A stretch of DNA of 64,000 nucleotides from Pseudoalteromonas shioyasakiensis (GTDB taxonomy: Bacteria > Pseudomonadota > Gammaproteobacteria > Enterobacterales > Alteromonadaceae), in assembly GCF_001550135.1 (NCBI RefSeq), contig NZ_LRUE01000005.1:248001-312000 (forward strand), given 5' to 3'. A model generated the notes under the pieces. That model did no database searches. It was not told the origin of the DNA and was given only the letters and a program-made list of their open reading frames with translations. Positions 13,420-22,857 of this stretch are shown here, piece after piece; position 1 is the first letter of the stretch, and each line of letters starts with the position of its first letter. A program made the translations under genes and the position numbers.

Positions 13420-15444
13420 TTACATTAAAAAATGTTCTTTAGCTGACACAATTGCTTGCTCAATAGCCGTATTTTTTACAGGCTTTGAAACAAATAAATC
13501 CATTCCAGCTTGTTTGCAAGCTGCTTTATCATCTGCAGAAGTATTTGCTGTTAAAGCAATAATATAAGTTGTATCAGTTGGGCAAATTTGCTTATCTCTT
13601 AAAATACGTGTTGCTTCAATGCCATCCATTTCTGGCATTACGCAATCCATAAAAATCAGATTGTATTTGTTTTGCTTGCACTTATTTATCGCATCAATAC
13701 CATCGCAGGCATAATCGGCCGTTAAGCCTAATTTCTCAAGATGCGCTTTCAAAACAAATCGGTTAATTTGGTTGTCATCAACAACCAGAATCGATAAAGG
13801 CAAGGCTGAAAAGTCGATATCAGAGGCATGCAGCGTATCATGTGATTGTGGCTGTCCTAGTTTTAGAGGTAGTTGAATATCAAAACAACTGCCTTTTTGG
13901 AATTCGCTACTGACCTTTATTGTGCCACCCATATAATCTATAAGCTCCTTCACTATTGCAAGGCCAAGACCCGTGCCCCCCTTTTTTCGGTCCTTATTTA
14001 GCTCTTGGGTAAATGGTGAAAACAATGACTTCATAAAGGTTTCTGTCATGCCTATGCCCGTATCTGAAACTTTTAAATTCAAAATGACATCGTCATTTTG
14101 AACCCTAGCAGATACGTATAACTTAATAGTGCCTTGCTCGGTAAACTTTAAAGCATTACTCAGTAAGTTAGACGCAATTTGAGTGAGTCGGGTGTTATCA
14201 CAGTAAGTCCAACACTCTTCACTTATATCAATATCGACGTCAAAATTAAGATTTTTTTCTTGGTATAAAGGTAAGTACAAAGACGCTAAATCAACAAAAA
14301 TTGTTTTTAATAAAAAGTGACTAGGCTCTAATTTCAGTTCACCATGATTTATTTTAGAAAAATCGAGCACTTCATTGATTATATTTAATAAGATATCTGC
14401 GCTGCGAAGGGCAACTTTGAGTTTTTCTTCTCGCTTTTGCCCTGACTTTTCATAAAGTAAAGTCGTTAGCATGCCTGTAATGCCATTTAGCGGCGTGCGT
14501 AGTTCATGGCTAATCTTAGCCAGCAAGATACTTCTGTCTTCAAGTGTACGCTCTGCATCCGCTTTTTGCTTTTTAAGCTCTTCACGAAGTAACACCTCTT
14601 TCGTTACATCTTGAAAAGTACCTATTAAACGAACGCACTCCCCGTTTTCAAATTCTGCTTCGCCATACGTTGAAACCCATACAGGATTACCTTTCGCTGT
14701 GATGAGCTGAATTTCAATATTCCAATCTTTACCATGCTCGATTGCTTCTTGGACTACTTGTTGTATTGCATCACGACTTTCACCTTCTTTATAAAACTCA
14801 ATAGCCGTTTCAAGGTTTGGAGAATAATCAACGGGCACTTCATGGATTGCTTTAGTTTGCTTGCTCCAGTACAACTTATTTTCTAGCAAGTCGAACTCCC
14901 AAGAACCTATTCGAGCAACTTCTTCAACTTGCGCCAGCATATAGTTCTTTTTTATTAACCGTTCTGAAGAAGCATTGCGTGCTATTTCGTTGCCTAACCA
15001 CTGAGCAAATAACTCTACATAATCGTGAGACTCTTCACTAAAAGGTTTTGATACATTCGGCGCTGAGAAGTTAACTGTGCCGAACACCTTTTTGCCAACA
15101 AAAATAGGCGCGCCAATGTAAGATTCGAGTTGAAAATTTACATAACAAGGGTGCTGTGCAATCCGACTATTTGAGGCATGGTGAAATGAAAGCGCTTTAT
15201 TAGCTTCTAAGGTGTGAGCACAATAGGTACCTTCCATATCGAATTGCGTACCAACCGGGATTGCATTATCAGGCGCCACCACATGAATAACCGTATAGAG
15301 ATTGTCATCAACTTGACTCACAATCGCAAATTCGAGATCAAATACCTCTAAACCAAATTCTAGTAACTTGATTACTTTGTCTGAAAAATCAATTTCTTGA
15401 TTAGATACTATATCGTGGAATTGGCGCAGAAAGTTCACAGTCAC
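13420..15444 (-). CDS. Cytoplasmic GAF-PAS hybrid histidine kinase
   Basis: 674 residues without membrane segments. A GAF domain (about 20-155, with YCAHTL, YIGAPIFVGKKVFGTVNF), a PAS domain with PAC (about 175-283, ending GTFQDVT), a short coiled coil, HisKA with H313 (ISHELRTPLNG), HATPase (N430, DTGIGM 461-466, GGTGLGLA 489-496) and a receiver (551-668, D600, K654) are seen. It lies 122 bases upstream of the solute-binding protein gene on the same strand, so it could be transcribed with it. No HPt domain is present. Its signal cannot be named from sequence. Confidence 0.92.
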   Translation of the reverse strand: MTVNFLRQFHDIVSNQEIDFSDKVIKLLEFGLEVFDLEFAIVSQVDDNLYTVIHVVAPDNAIPVGTQFDMEGTYCAHTLEANKALSFHHASNSRIAQHPCYVNFQLESYIGAPIFVGKKVFGTVNFSAPNVSKPFSEESHDYVELFAQWLGNEIARNASSERLIKKNYMLAQVEEVARIGSWEFDLLENKLYWSKQTKAIHEVPVDYSPNLETAIEFYKEGESRDAIQQVVQEAIEHGKDWNIEIQLITAKGNPVWVSTYGEAEFENGECVRLIGTFQDVTKEVLLREELKKQKADAERTLEDRSILLAKISHELRTPLNGITGMLTTLLYEKSGQKREEKLKVALRSADILLNIINEVLDFSKINHGELKLEPSHFLLKTIFVDLASLYLPLYQEKNLNFDVDIDISEECWTYCDNTRLTQIASNLLSNALKFTEQGTIKLYVSARVQNDDVILNLKVSDTGIGMTETFMKSLFSPFTQELNKDRKKGGTGLGLAIVKELIDYMGGTIKVSSEFQKGSCFDIQLPLKLGQPQSHDTLHASDIDFSALPLSILVVDDNQINRFVLKAHLEKLGLTADYACDGIDAINKCKQNKYNLIFMDCVMPEMDGIEATRILRDKQICPTDTTYIIALTANTSADDKAACKQAGMDLFVSKPVKNTAIEQAIVSAKEHFLM

Positions 15445-15654
15445 TCCTTGTCACTTAAAACTGCATCTAGTTCAAGTTAGCATATCAATAAATTACTGAG
15501 CGTACACTTAAAACAGGCTAAAGAACCAAATTTCATTAAAAACACCATGAAATAGCATTAAAACAGCCGTTTTTTGTTGATAAATTGGCAAAGTTCGATG
15601 ATTGGTCAATACTTTTCAACTAAGAGCTAATAATTTTAGGCTACTACTATTTTA

Positions 15655-16953
15655 ATGTCGCTGAGAGCTAAATTTATCCTTCTACTTTCCTCTATTTTTT
15701 TAATGGTGGTAGCCAATACCTTCATTATCTATGTATTAGATAAGCAAGGTCAGGCTAAGCTTGAGGCGGTGATCCATACTCATGATGTTCTCGATGAATC
15801 TGAAAAGCTCTACAATCAAATAACGAACGCAGAAACTGGGCAACGTGGTTATTTATTAACTCAAGACCTCAACTATTTAGAACCCTACTACACAGCACTT
15901 GAACAAGTTAAACAACATTTTTTGACTATCAATAAGCTAACGCTAAATAACCCCGAACAACAAGACACTCTTGCTGAAATTGATGAGCTGGTCGACAAAA
16001 AATTAGCAGAGTTAGCATTAACTGTCACACTTGTAATGCAAGGCACGCCATATGCCCTCGAAGAAGCTAAAGCGATTGTGTTAACGAATGAGGGTAAAAA
16101 GTATATGGACCAGATCCGCGAGCATATTTTACTGTTTCAAAATACTGAGCTTGCCAAGTTAGAACAGCAAAATGCTGACTACCAAAAAAACAGACTATTT
16201 ATAACTCACTTCGTAACTTTGCAAATACCATTAATGCTCATATTGTTAGTTTTTTGCGCTTTTTATATCAATGCAAAGCTTTTTAAACCTCTAAAGTTAT
16301 TAATTCAAAACACTGATCAACTAGAAAAAGGCGAAAAACCAAAAACGTTGACGATTAGTAGCCATGATGAAATTGGCTATGTGTTAAAACGCTTTGCACG
16401 CATGAGTGACATCGTTTATGAGCGAACGAGTAAGTTAAATTTTCAAGCTAGTCATGATCATCTAACAGGCGTTTTAAATCGCACAGAGTTAAAGCCAGCA
16501 TTGAAGCAAGCCATTACTACAAGCTCTGAAGACAATAAACTGGCTGTTATATTTATAGATATAAATAAATTTAAACAACTCAATGATGAATACGGCCATT
16601 TAATTGGTGACCAAGTTCTTATTGAAACCGCAAAACGGATTACGTCATCAGTTAGAGCCGATGATGATGTGTATCGTTATGGGGGAGATGAATTCGTCAT
16701 AATTACACATAATATCGCTAAATATAGACACATTAATGCCATGATCACGCATCTATTGGCACGTTTTGATAACCCATTTGTATTTGAACAGCTCACATTA
16801 AATATTTCATTAAGTATTGGGGTAGCCCTTGCTCCAGATCACAGCCTAGATCACCAAGAATTGCTGAGATTAGCTGACCAAGCAATGTATCACGCTAAAC
16901 ATGAGTTAAAAAATAGCTATCATATTTACAACAACCACAATCAAGAAGACTAA
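15655..16953 (+). CDS. Diguanylate cyclase with CHASE3 and HAMP-like regions
   Basis: 432 residues: TM1 about 7-28, a periplasmic CHASE3 domain marked by NAETGQRGYLLT, TM2 about 187-207, HAMP-like linker, then a GGDEF domain (about 265-425) with the intact YGGDEF active site. RADD five residues before GGDEF is a complete RxxD inhibitory I-site, so product feedback is expected. It makes cyclic di-GMP. Divergent from the hybrid kinase gene across 210 bases, it may share regulation with the kinase and solute-binding cluster. Confidence 0.94.
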   Translation: MSLRAKFILLLSSIFLMVVANTFIIYVLDKQGQAKLEAVIHTHDVLDESEKLYNQITNAETGQRGYLLTQDLNYLEPYYTALEQVKQHFLTINKLTLNNPEQQDTLAEIDELVDKKLAELALTVTLVMQGTPYALEEAKAIVLTNEGKKYMDQIREHILLFQNTELAKLEQQNADYQKNRLFITHFVTLQIPLMLILLVFCAFYINAKLFKPLKLLIQNTDQLEKGEKPKTLTISSHDEIGYVLKRFARMSDIVYERTSKLNFQASHDHLTGVLNRTELKPALKQAITTSSEDNKLAVIFIDINKFKQLNDEYGHLIGDQVLIETAKRITSSVRADDDVYRYGGDEFVIITHNIAKYRHINAMITHLLARFDNPFVFEQLTLNISLSIGVALAPDHSLDHQELLRLADQAMYHAKHELKNSYHIYNNHNQED

Positions 16954-17042
16954 TCTAAATTACTGCTTTATCCGTATATATTTGCAAAAACCATCATCAC
17001 TATGTATAAAAAATACACACAGATATTAATTAAGGCAGCACT

Positions 17043-17936
17043 ATGCATATTTTATTAACAGGTGGAACAGGCCTCATTGGTAGACATTTGTGCCCTTTTT
17101 TATTGAATCACCACAAGGTTACTGTACTAACACGCAACCCTATTCAAGCCGCGGTCATACTGACTCATCAAGTACACACTGTTAAGTCACTCGATGAAGT
17201 CAACTTTGAAGAGGTTGACGCTGTCATTAATCTAGCTGGAGAGCCAATCGTCAACAAGCGCTGGAGCGAGTCGCAAAAGCGCACTTTGTTGAATAGCAGA
17301 ATTAATCTTACCTTACAGATATCTAAAGCGATTAGCCGCTGTGAATCGCCGCCTCATACCTTTATTTCTGGCAGTGCGATTGGCTTTTATGGCCGCCAAG
17401 AAAACCAGCCAATTGATGAAAGCTTTAATGATATTTATCCTGAATTTAGCCATGTTCTTTGCCGTGATTGGGAGCATGCAGCGACGAAAGCACAATCTGA
17501 CCAAACTCGAGTATGCCTACTTCGTACAGGTATCGTATTAGCTAAGCAAGGTGGTGCTTTAGGTAAAATGCTGCCTGCTTTTAAATTTGGCTTGGGTGGA
17601 CCAGTAGGCCATGGTCAACAAGGAATGTCGTGGATCCATATTGACGACATGATCCAACTCATCCTTTTTGTGCTTTCACATCAAGAGATACACGGGCCTG
17701 TCAATGCCACTGCGCCAAACCCTGTTGATAATAATGAATTTAGTCAAACACTCGCGAGTGTGATTTCGCGACCTGCCATGCTACGTATGCCTAGCTGGGT
17801 TTTAAAATTGATGATGGGAGAAATGTCTGATCTTCTGCTTCATGGTCAATTTGTGCTTCCGAATAAACTACTTAGTCACAATTACCGCTTCCACTATCCA
17901 ACATTGAAGCCGGCATTAGAAAGCCTTAAATTATAG
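17043..17936 (+). CDS. TIGR01777-type SDR epimerase (YfcH-like)
   Basis: 297 residues of an extended short-chain dehydrogenase fold: nucleotide-binding GGTGLIG at 7-13, AVINLAGEPIVNKRW, SGSAIGFYG, the LRTGIVLAKQGGALGKMLPAF motif and a C-terminal DUF1731-like end (PSWVLKLMMGEMSDLLLHGQ). Members are annotated as NAD-dependent epimerases of unknown substrate; E. coli YfcH is the relative. It sits between two diguanylate cyclase genes with no close spacing to either (89 and 81 bases), so a functional link is not implied. Confidence 0.92.
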   Translation: MHILLTGGTGLIGRHLCPFLLNHHKVTVLTRNPIQAAVILTHQVHTVKSLDEVNFEEVDAVINLAGEPIVNKRWSESQKRTLLNSRINLTLQISKAISRCESPPHTFISGSAIGFYGRQENQPIDESFNDIYPEFSHVLCRDWEHAATKAQSDQTRVCLLRTGIVLAKQGGALGKMLPAFKFGLGGPVGHGQQGMSWIHIDDMIQLILFVLSHQEIHGPVNATAPNPVDNNEFSQTLASVISRPAMLRMPSWVLKLMMGEMSDLLLHGQFVLPNKLLSHNYRFHYPTLKPALESLKL

Positions 17937-18017
17937 TTACAATGTACGGGTTGCTAATACCCAACTAATACATAATAATTAAATAGATTTTAGTCGAGTG
18001 ATTCTTCAGGGAAAGTC

Positions 18018-19160
18018 ATGATGCATTTACCCACCATAATCAGCATCTCAATTTTATTGAATGTGATTATTGGGTCGTTCTTATTGTCTTTGTATTTTTT
18101 AAGGCAACAATCAAGTTATTTATATTGGGGTAGCTCGTGTCTCATATTTGTAGGCGCACAAATAGCAGCTTCTCTGCGTATTTTTATCGACCTTCCTCTA
18201 ATTACACATTATCTAGCTGATTTACTGATAATTTCAGCTCCCTTAGCAGCCATACTAGGTATTCATGCTTACAGTCAATCAGACAAAAAATGTCAAAATA
18301 AATGTGCATATGTGTTAGTTGCAGCTGCAGTAATATTACTCCTTGCTTATGATTCACCATTTAGCCAGTTAATCACAACAGCCTTAATTGCAGCATGTTT
18401 TAGCTATGCAGCTTTCGCGCTAAGGAAGTTGCATGTTAAACGCATCATGCATTTAGTATTACTCAAGTTGTGTTTCGTCATTCACGCTTTGATTATGGTA
18501 ACCCAGTTTTCACTACTACTTAGTGATTACCTAGGTTTGTTGCAAACAGACTTGAAACAAATATTAGCTGTTATTCTCATAAGCCATATTGTTATTACCA
18601 CACTAACCGCCATGATCTGGCCATTAATGATGTTCTTAGAGCATGAGCAGGTACTGAGTGACCTTGCTAATCGTGATTCGCTAACCGGTTTATTGAATCG
18701 TCGAGCGTTTATTAGCGTTAGTAACAATTATTTAGAACAAGCAAACAACAACCTAACAAAACTTTGCGCTTTGATGATAGATATCGATTTCTTCAAAAGA
18801 GTTAATGATCAGCATGGCCATGAAACGGGTGATGAAGCACTTAAGTGGGTTGCTAAAAAGATTAAAAGCCAGCTACGTGAGCACGATTTAGTGGCTAGGA
18901 TTGGCGGTGAAGAGTTTGCAGTGATACTACCCAATACTAGCCAAGCTCAAGGAGAAATCTTATCAGAGCGAATTCGTTTAGCCATTCATAATGATAGCTT
19001 TGTGCACAATGACCATGAAATAAACCTGTCTATCAGTATCGGTATCATCACCCATAAGTCGGGCACCAATAATGTTAACGAATTACTGGCTGAGGCCGAC
19101 AAAGGCTTATACAAAGCAAAATTAAATGGCCGTAATCAGGTTGTGACCATGGCATTTTAA
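18018..19160 (+). CDS. Membrane-bound diguanylate cyclase
   Basis: 380 residues: six or seven hydrophobic segments in residues 5-205 with no recognisable ligand domain, then a GGDEF domain (about 215-378). The active site is GGEEF, and REHD five residues before it is a complete I-site. NRDSLTGLLNRRAF and DIDFFKRVNDQHGHETGD are canonical. It should synthesise cyclic di-GMP in response to a membrane-derived signal. A tandem ATGATG start is preceded by a CAGGGAAAG ribosome-binding site. Confidence 0.94.
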   Translation: MMHLPTIISISILLNVIIGSFLLSLYFLRQQSSYLYWGSSCLIFVGAQIAASLRIFIDLPLITHYLADLLIISAPLAAILGIHAYSQSDKKCQNKCAYVLVAAAVILLLAYDSPFSQLITTALIAACFSYAAFALRKLHVKRIMHLVLLKLCFVIHALIMVTQFSLLLSDYLGLLQTDLKQILAVILISHIVITTLTAMIWPLMMFLEHEQVLSDLANRDSLTGLLNRRAFISVSNNYLEQANNNLTKLCALMIDIDFFKRVNDQHGHETGDEALKWVAKKIKSQLREHDLVARIGGEEFAVILPNTSQAQGEILSERIRLAIHNDSFVHNDHEINLSISIGIITHKSGTNNVNELLAEADKGLYKAKLNGRNQVVTMAF

Positions 19161-19177
19161 CGCAACTACTTGTTAGT

Positions 19178-20128
19178 TTAATTTAAGCTCTCATTTAGCT
19201 GGCTTAGCTCATTGGTCACCCACTGTTTATCTAAGCATTGCTCTAAGTTCAGTTGGGCAAATTTTAAAAAGTTGCGCGCCGCATGTGATAAATGGCGATC
19301 GGTGCGCACCACAAAATACCAATGGCTGGCCAAATTCACATCTTCAACATTTAGCATGCAAAAACTCGTATCGTGAGGTGGCAGTACATGGCGCGAAACC
19401 ACCCCCAGCCCCATTCCTGAGCCAACAGCAACACGAATAGCCTCGTTACTCGCCATTTGCACTGTGTTGCTAAGGACAAAACCTCTGCTTTGCAGTTCAC
19501 TCTCAAACAGCATTCGCGTAGCTGAACCTGGCTCGCGAAGTAAAAAACGTTCACTCACTAAGTCATGTAAAGTTACATGACTTTTACTCGCAAGCTTATG
19601 GTTATTTGCCGCAATAAATACAAGAGGATTTTGTAAAAACCGCCCCGCTTTTGCGTGTTCTAACGAAGGGGGATGACTAAATACATAAATATCGTCTTCG
19701 CCTCTTTCAAACCGGGCAAGCACCTCAGCACGATTACCAATTTCTAGTGGCAATTCAACATGCGGATGTAAATTACTATACGGGCCGAGTAACTTAGGCA
19801 AAATATATTGTGCAGTGTTAACCATGGCTATTTTACAGCGCCCGCGCTCTCCACCTCTAAGCTCAGCTAAGTAATCTTGATAATCATCAAAATGACCAAA
19901 CACCTGCTGACATGTTTGAAACAATGCAAAACCCGCTTCTGTAACATGTATACGCTGCTGATTTACCATCACTAATGGCTCATTAACTGTTTCTTGTAAG
20001 CGTTTAATTTGTTGCGAAACCGTTGGTTGCGTTAAGTGTAACTGCCTTGCTGTTTCACTGATAGAGCGCGTTTTTACCACACACATAAACACTTCTAGTA
20101 AGCGAAAAGAAATATGCCTTAAGTCCAT
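19178..20128 (-). CDS. LysR-family regulator, CbbR/CmpR-like
   Basis: About 316 residues with an N-terminal winged helix (SISETARQLHLTQPTVSQQIKRLQE) and a C-terminal effector-binding domain. It is divergent from an SbtA-type bicarbonate permease gene, so by analogy with CmpR and CbbR it probably controls inorganic carbon uptake. A TTG at 20137 could extend the protein by three residues, but the ATG at 20128 gives the family start MDLRHISF. An ATAG-N8-CTAT operator lies immediately upstream, suggesting autoregulation. Confidence 0.9.
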   Translation of the reverse strand: MDLRHISFRLLEVFMCVVKTRSISETARQLHLTQPTVSQQIKRLQETVNEPLVMVNQQRIHVTEAGFALFQTCQQVFGHFDDYQDYLAELRGGERGRCKIAMVNTAQYILPKLLGPYSNLHPHVELPLEIGNRAEVLARFERGEDDIYVFSHPPSLEHAKAGRFLQNPLVFIAANNHKLASKSHVTLHDLVSERFLLREPGSATRMLFESELQSRGFVLSNTVQMASNEAIRVAVGSGMGLGVVSRHVLPPHDTSFCMLNVEDVNLASHWYFVVRTDRHLSHAARNFLKFAQLNLEQCLDKQWVTNELSQLNESLN

Positions 20129-20137
20129 AAAACCCAA

Positions 20138-20159
20138 CCTATAGATGATTACCTATAGG
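20138..20159. promoter_or_regulatory. Putative LysR operator in the lysR-sbtA intergenic region
   Basis: CCTATAG at 20138-20144 and CCTATAGG at 20152-20159 flank a seven-base spacer. Read as ATAG-N8-CTAT it fits the T-N11-A inverted repeat bound by LysR proteins. It is ten bases from the regulator's ATG and about 80 from the permease start. Confidence 0.6.
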
Positions 20160-20237
20160 ATACTATCACTTATTTAATTATTTACTATGTGAATTTTTAT
20201 CTAGAATAGCGGCGCTTTTAACCAAGAGGAGAACAAA

Positions 20238-21179
20238 GTGCCTGATATTGTTGTAATGTTTTTTGTTTTAGGACTCACAGCCGGATTACTTCGCTCTGAC
20301 CTAAGAATTCCGCAAGCAACCTATGAAACCCTTAGCCTATTGTTGATGCTCACCATTGGCTTAAAAGGCGGCATGGTGCTACATGGCAATTTACATTGGC
20401 AACTCTTACCCGAAATGGGCGCTGTGTTACTGCTTGGCGGCTTAATACCTTTAATGCTTTACCCAGTTTTAAACAAACTGCTAAACCTCTCTGTTGCTAA
20501 TAGCGCAAGTATTGCCGCGCATTACGGCTCAGTAAGCGCAGGTACATTCGCCGTTGCTTTAGCATATGCCGAATCGAACTCACTTAATGTGGGTGCTGAA
20601 GTCACGCTTTACTTAGTAATGCTTGAGTTACCTGCAATCATCGTTGGTTTATTACTATTCCGCCGTCTTGGAAATGGGTCTGGGCAAAACCTATCACTCA
20701 AAGCGCTATGGCATGAAACACTGACTAACAAAAGCGTGATTCTGCTTGTAGGTGGTGTAATTATTGGCATGATGTACGGCACACAACAAGGCAGCCAAGT
20801 AACTAGCCTGTTAACAAACAGCTTTAAAGTTGTATTAGCGTTATTCTTGCTCGAAATGGGTTTAATGGCCGCACAAACACTGCGCCCTATTCCATGGCAT
20901 CATTGGCGTTTAGCATTATTTGCACTTATAACACCTAACCTATTGGGTGCTATCGGCGTCTGTGTTGGTACTGCCCTTCAACTCGAACTGGGCTCGGTAG
21001 TAATATTAGCAAGCCTAGTTGCTAGTGCCTCTTATATCGCAGCTCCAGCGGCTATTAAAGCAGCGATTCCTGATGCTGATATAGGCTTAGCCATGTTATG
21101 TTCTTTAGGTATTACCTTTCCTTTCAATGTATTACTAGGAATTGGCTTGTATCATCAAATAGCATTGTATATGAGTTAA
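20238..21179 (+). CDS. SbtA-type sodium-dependent bicarbonate permease
   Basis: 313 residues, about ten membrane segments, in the DUF897/SbtA family whose cyanobacterial members import bicarbonate with sodium. LLRSDLRIPQATYE, LTIGLKGG, AAHYGSVSAGTFAVALAY and ASYIAAPAAI are family segments. The start codon is GTG with AGAGGAG seven bases upstream. A divergent LysR gene probably regulates it. No SbtB (PII-like) partner is adjacent. In a heterotroph it would supply bicarbonate for carboxylases; the substrate is inferred from the family. Confidence 0.9.
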   Translation: MPDIVVMFFVLGLTAGLLRSDLRIPQATYETLSLLLMLTIGLKGGMVLHGNLHWQLLPEMGAVLLLGGLIPLMLYPVLNKLLNLSVANSASIAAHYGSVSAGTFAVALAYAESNSLNVGAEVTLYLVMLELPAIIVGLLLFRRLGNGSGQNLSLKALWHETLTNKSVILLVGGVIIGMMYGTQQGSQVTSLLTNSFKVVLALFLLEMGLMAAQTLRPIPWHHWRLALFALITPNLLGAIGVCVGTALQLELGSVVILASLVASASYIAAPAAIKAAIPDADIGLAMLCSLGITFPFNVLLGIGLYHQIALYMS

Positions 21180-21262
21180 AAAATTCGCTAACTATCACTT
21201 TATGCATGAGATTTTTTAAAAAGTCGTTTAATATAAATAAAAAAGCAGTGCAAGGACATGCT

Positions 21263-21682
21263 ATGTTCAATCAAACGCTTAGCACTGAGCAACAGCATGT
21301 AAGTGATATTTTTATGCGCTTATGTACGCTTTGCCGGGTGCAAAATAATTTAGAATTAGAGCAACATTTATCATTACAACGTGGCTTTTGTGAGCAAAGT
21401 ATCGAGCTTGCAACTGTTCCTTATGAGTTAATTGATGAAGTGGCTAAAGCTTCTGAGGTTAGCTTTGATTCACTACTTAATGGTAATAGCCAAACCACAG
21501 CTACACTCGATGGGCCGGTATTAGAAGCAGTGAGTAACGGTATTATCAAGAGTATAAAAAAACTATCAATGGCGGGGTTAATTAAGGGTGAAAACCAAAC
21601 GCAAGAAGCACTTAGCCAACTTGCAGATATTCAGTTAAAACAAATAGCAAAAGAGCTAAAAATACAAAGCCAGGTTAAATAA
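21263..21682 (+). CDS. CI-repressor-like helix-turn-helix protein
   Basis: 139 residues if started at ATG 21263, which has AAGGA at the right distance; an open frame upstream overlaps the permease gene but lacks a better start. Residues about 15-75 (MRLCTLCRVQNNLELEQHLSL, then FDSLLNG) resemble the phage CI repressor HTH domain, without the C-terminal protease part. The remainder is helical and ends in a Gln/Lys-rich tail. No phage genes surround it. Its target is unknown and the domain call is moderate. Confidence 0.7.
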   Translation: MFNQTLSTEQQHVSDIFMRLCTLCRVQNNLELEQHLSLQRGFCEQSIELATVPYELIDEVAKASEVSFDSLLNGNSQTTATLDGPVLEAVSNGIIKSIKKLSMAGLIKGENQTQEALSQLADIQLKQIAKELKIQSQVK

Positions 21683-21695
21683 CCTGGCTTTTTTA
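21668..21695 (+). terminator. Terminator overlapping the stop codon of the HTH gene
   Basis: AAGCCAGGTT pairs with AACCTGGCTT; the TAA stop at 21680-21682 lies across the loop and right arm, and TTTTTT follows. Confidence 0.9.
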
Positions 21696-22076
21696 CTAAT
21701 TCTTACCTTTGTACATTTTCTCGTAAATGTCAGATATGTTGTTTTGCTTATCGTAGTATCGCTGCAGCTCCCCAAGCGATAACTCCTTTATTTTATCGCT
21801 ATCAAGCCCAGTCGGTTCTGCTAATTTAAAATGTGCAGCGTGCGGTGAATTGCCCATTAAGGTTGAAATTTCGCTCTTTAGTTGTTCAGCTTTATTGAAT
21901 AGTTTAATTGCTTTGCTGATATCTGTTTCATGCTCGGCTTGTAACGTGCACCAAACCACCTCAACAGACTTAGACCTGATTTGATCTTCAAAAATATTTT
22001 TGCGCGCAATCAACCATGTACTTGCAATCAGCAAGATGGCTAAAACGGCAATGGCTATGTAAATTAGTTCAAGCAT
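21696..22076 (-). CDS. Hypothetical membrane-anchored protein
   Basis: 126 residues with one N-terminal membrane segment (about 4-24, followed by ARK) and a mostly helical, charged remainder facing the cytoplasm by the positive-inside rule. I do not recognise a family. The stop codon abuts the terminator of the convergent HTH gene. It is 113 bases downstream of the next gene on the same strand, so co-transcription is possible but unproven. Confidence 0.7.
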   Translation of the reverse strand: MLELIYIAIAVLAILLIASTWLIARKNIFEDQIRSKSVEVVWCTLQAEHETDISKAIKLFNKAEQLKSEISTLMGNSPHAAHFKLAEPTGLDSDKIKELSLGELQRYYDKQNNISDIYEKMYKGKN

Positions 22077-22189
22077 TACGTTCCCTCGGTAAACTAAATG
22101 TTACTATACACCCAAACTTGGTCCGTAATATATCAGGAAAAAGCATTATAAATGATAGTATGAGACTGAAAATCATCTAATAATTAATG

Positions 22190-22774
22190 TTAATTTTTTG
22201 TTCTAAACGGCCAGCTTGGACTAAGTAATAGTTTTAATTTTGTTTTCAAAAGACCCGGAAACAACATCACAACAGCAAGTACAATACTAATGTAGAGCAC
22301 TATAAAGCTATACATGTAGTGTATGTAGGCGTGTTCTTCTTGAATGTTTAAGACAACAAATTTAACCCACACAATTAAATGTGCGATTGTCACTACGATC
22401 GTAAGCTTAAATACACTTAAAAACAGCTCTCCATACTTATAGCTGAATCGCTGATGCAATTTGTATAGGATATATAAACTTAAGAGGTTTATCCCAGCCA
22501 CACTCAGATAAACATTTTGAGCAATTCCACTTTCACCGGTTTCTTGCACGTAGATCAGTACTTTTTCCATCAGTAGAGATGTAAGTTGATATTTAAAAAC
22601 AACCACGGCTATTGATAAGAAATCACTGAAGAGCTCTCTATTTCGTAGTGCTCTATAAAATGATAGGACTAAAGCAACTGCATAACTTATTGCAATGATA
22701 ACTTGCACTGAAAACACTTTATGAACAGCTGTTGCTACAAGCAACTCATTGTATAATTCGACTAAATATTGCAT
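22190..22774 (-). CDS. Hypothetical polytopic membrane protein
   Basis: 194 residues with about five hydrophobic segments (roughly 20-42, 50-75, 85-105, 115-140, 150-175) and a basic C-terminal tail (KTKLKLLLS...FRTKN). No family is recognised. It lies between the duplicated-peptide gene upstream and the single-span protein downstream, all on the minus strand, but a terminator separates it from the peptide gene. Base composition is similar to its neighbours. Confidence 0.7.
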   Translation of the reverse strand: MQYLVELYNELLVATAVHKVFSVQVIIAISYAVALVLSFYRALRNRELFSDFLSIAVVVFKYQLTSLLMEKVLIYVQETGESGIAQNVYLSVAGINLLSLYILYKLHQRFSYKYGELFLSVFKLTIVVTIAHLIVWVKFVVLNIQEEHAYIHYMYSFIVLYISIVLAVVMLFPGLLKTKLKLLLSPSWPFRTKN

Positions 22775-22817
22775 GAATCATCCTACTAAAGATGTTCATA
22801 ATCATAATCTTATAGTA

Positions 22818-22846
22818 TAAAAAAAACCAGCTCTTGGCTGGTTTTC
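22818..22846 (-). terminator. Terminator downstream of the duplicated-peptide gene
   Basis: AAAACCAGC (22823-22831) and GCTGGTTTT (22837-22845) form a 9-bp stem with a five-base loop; on the minus strand the stem is followed by a run of T, ending the peptide transcript. Confidence 0.88.
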
Positions 22847-22857
22847 TTTACTTTATA

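Noticed and set aside
21098..21262. 55-residue N-terminal extension of the CI-like protein
   Set aside because: It overlaps the permease gene and has no ribosome-binding site, while ATG 21263 has AAGGA at proper spacing.
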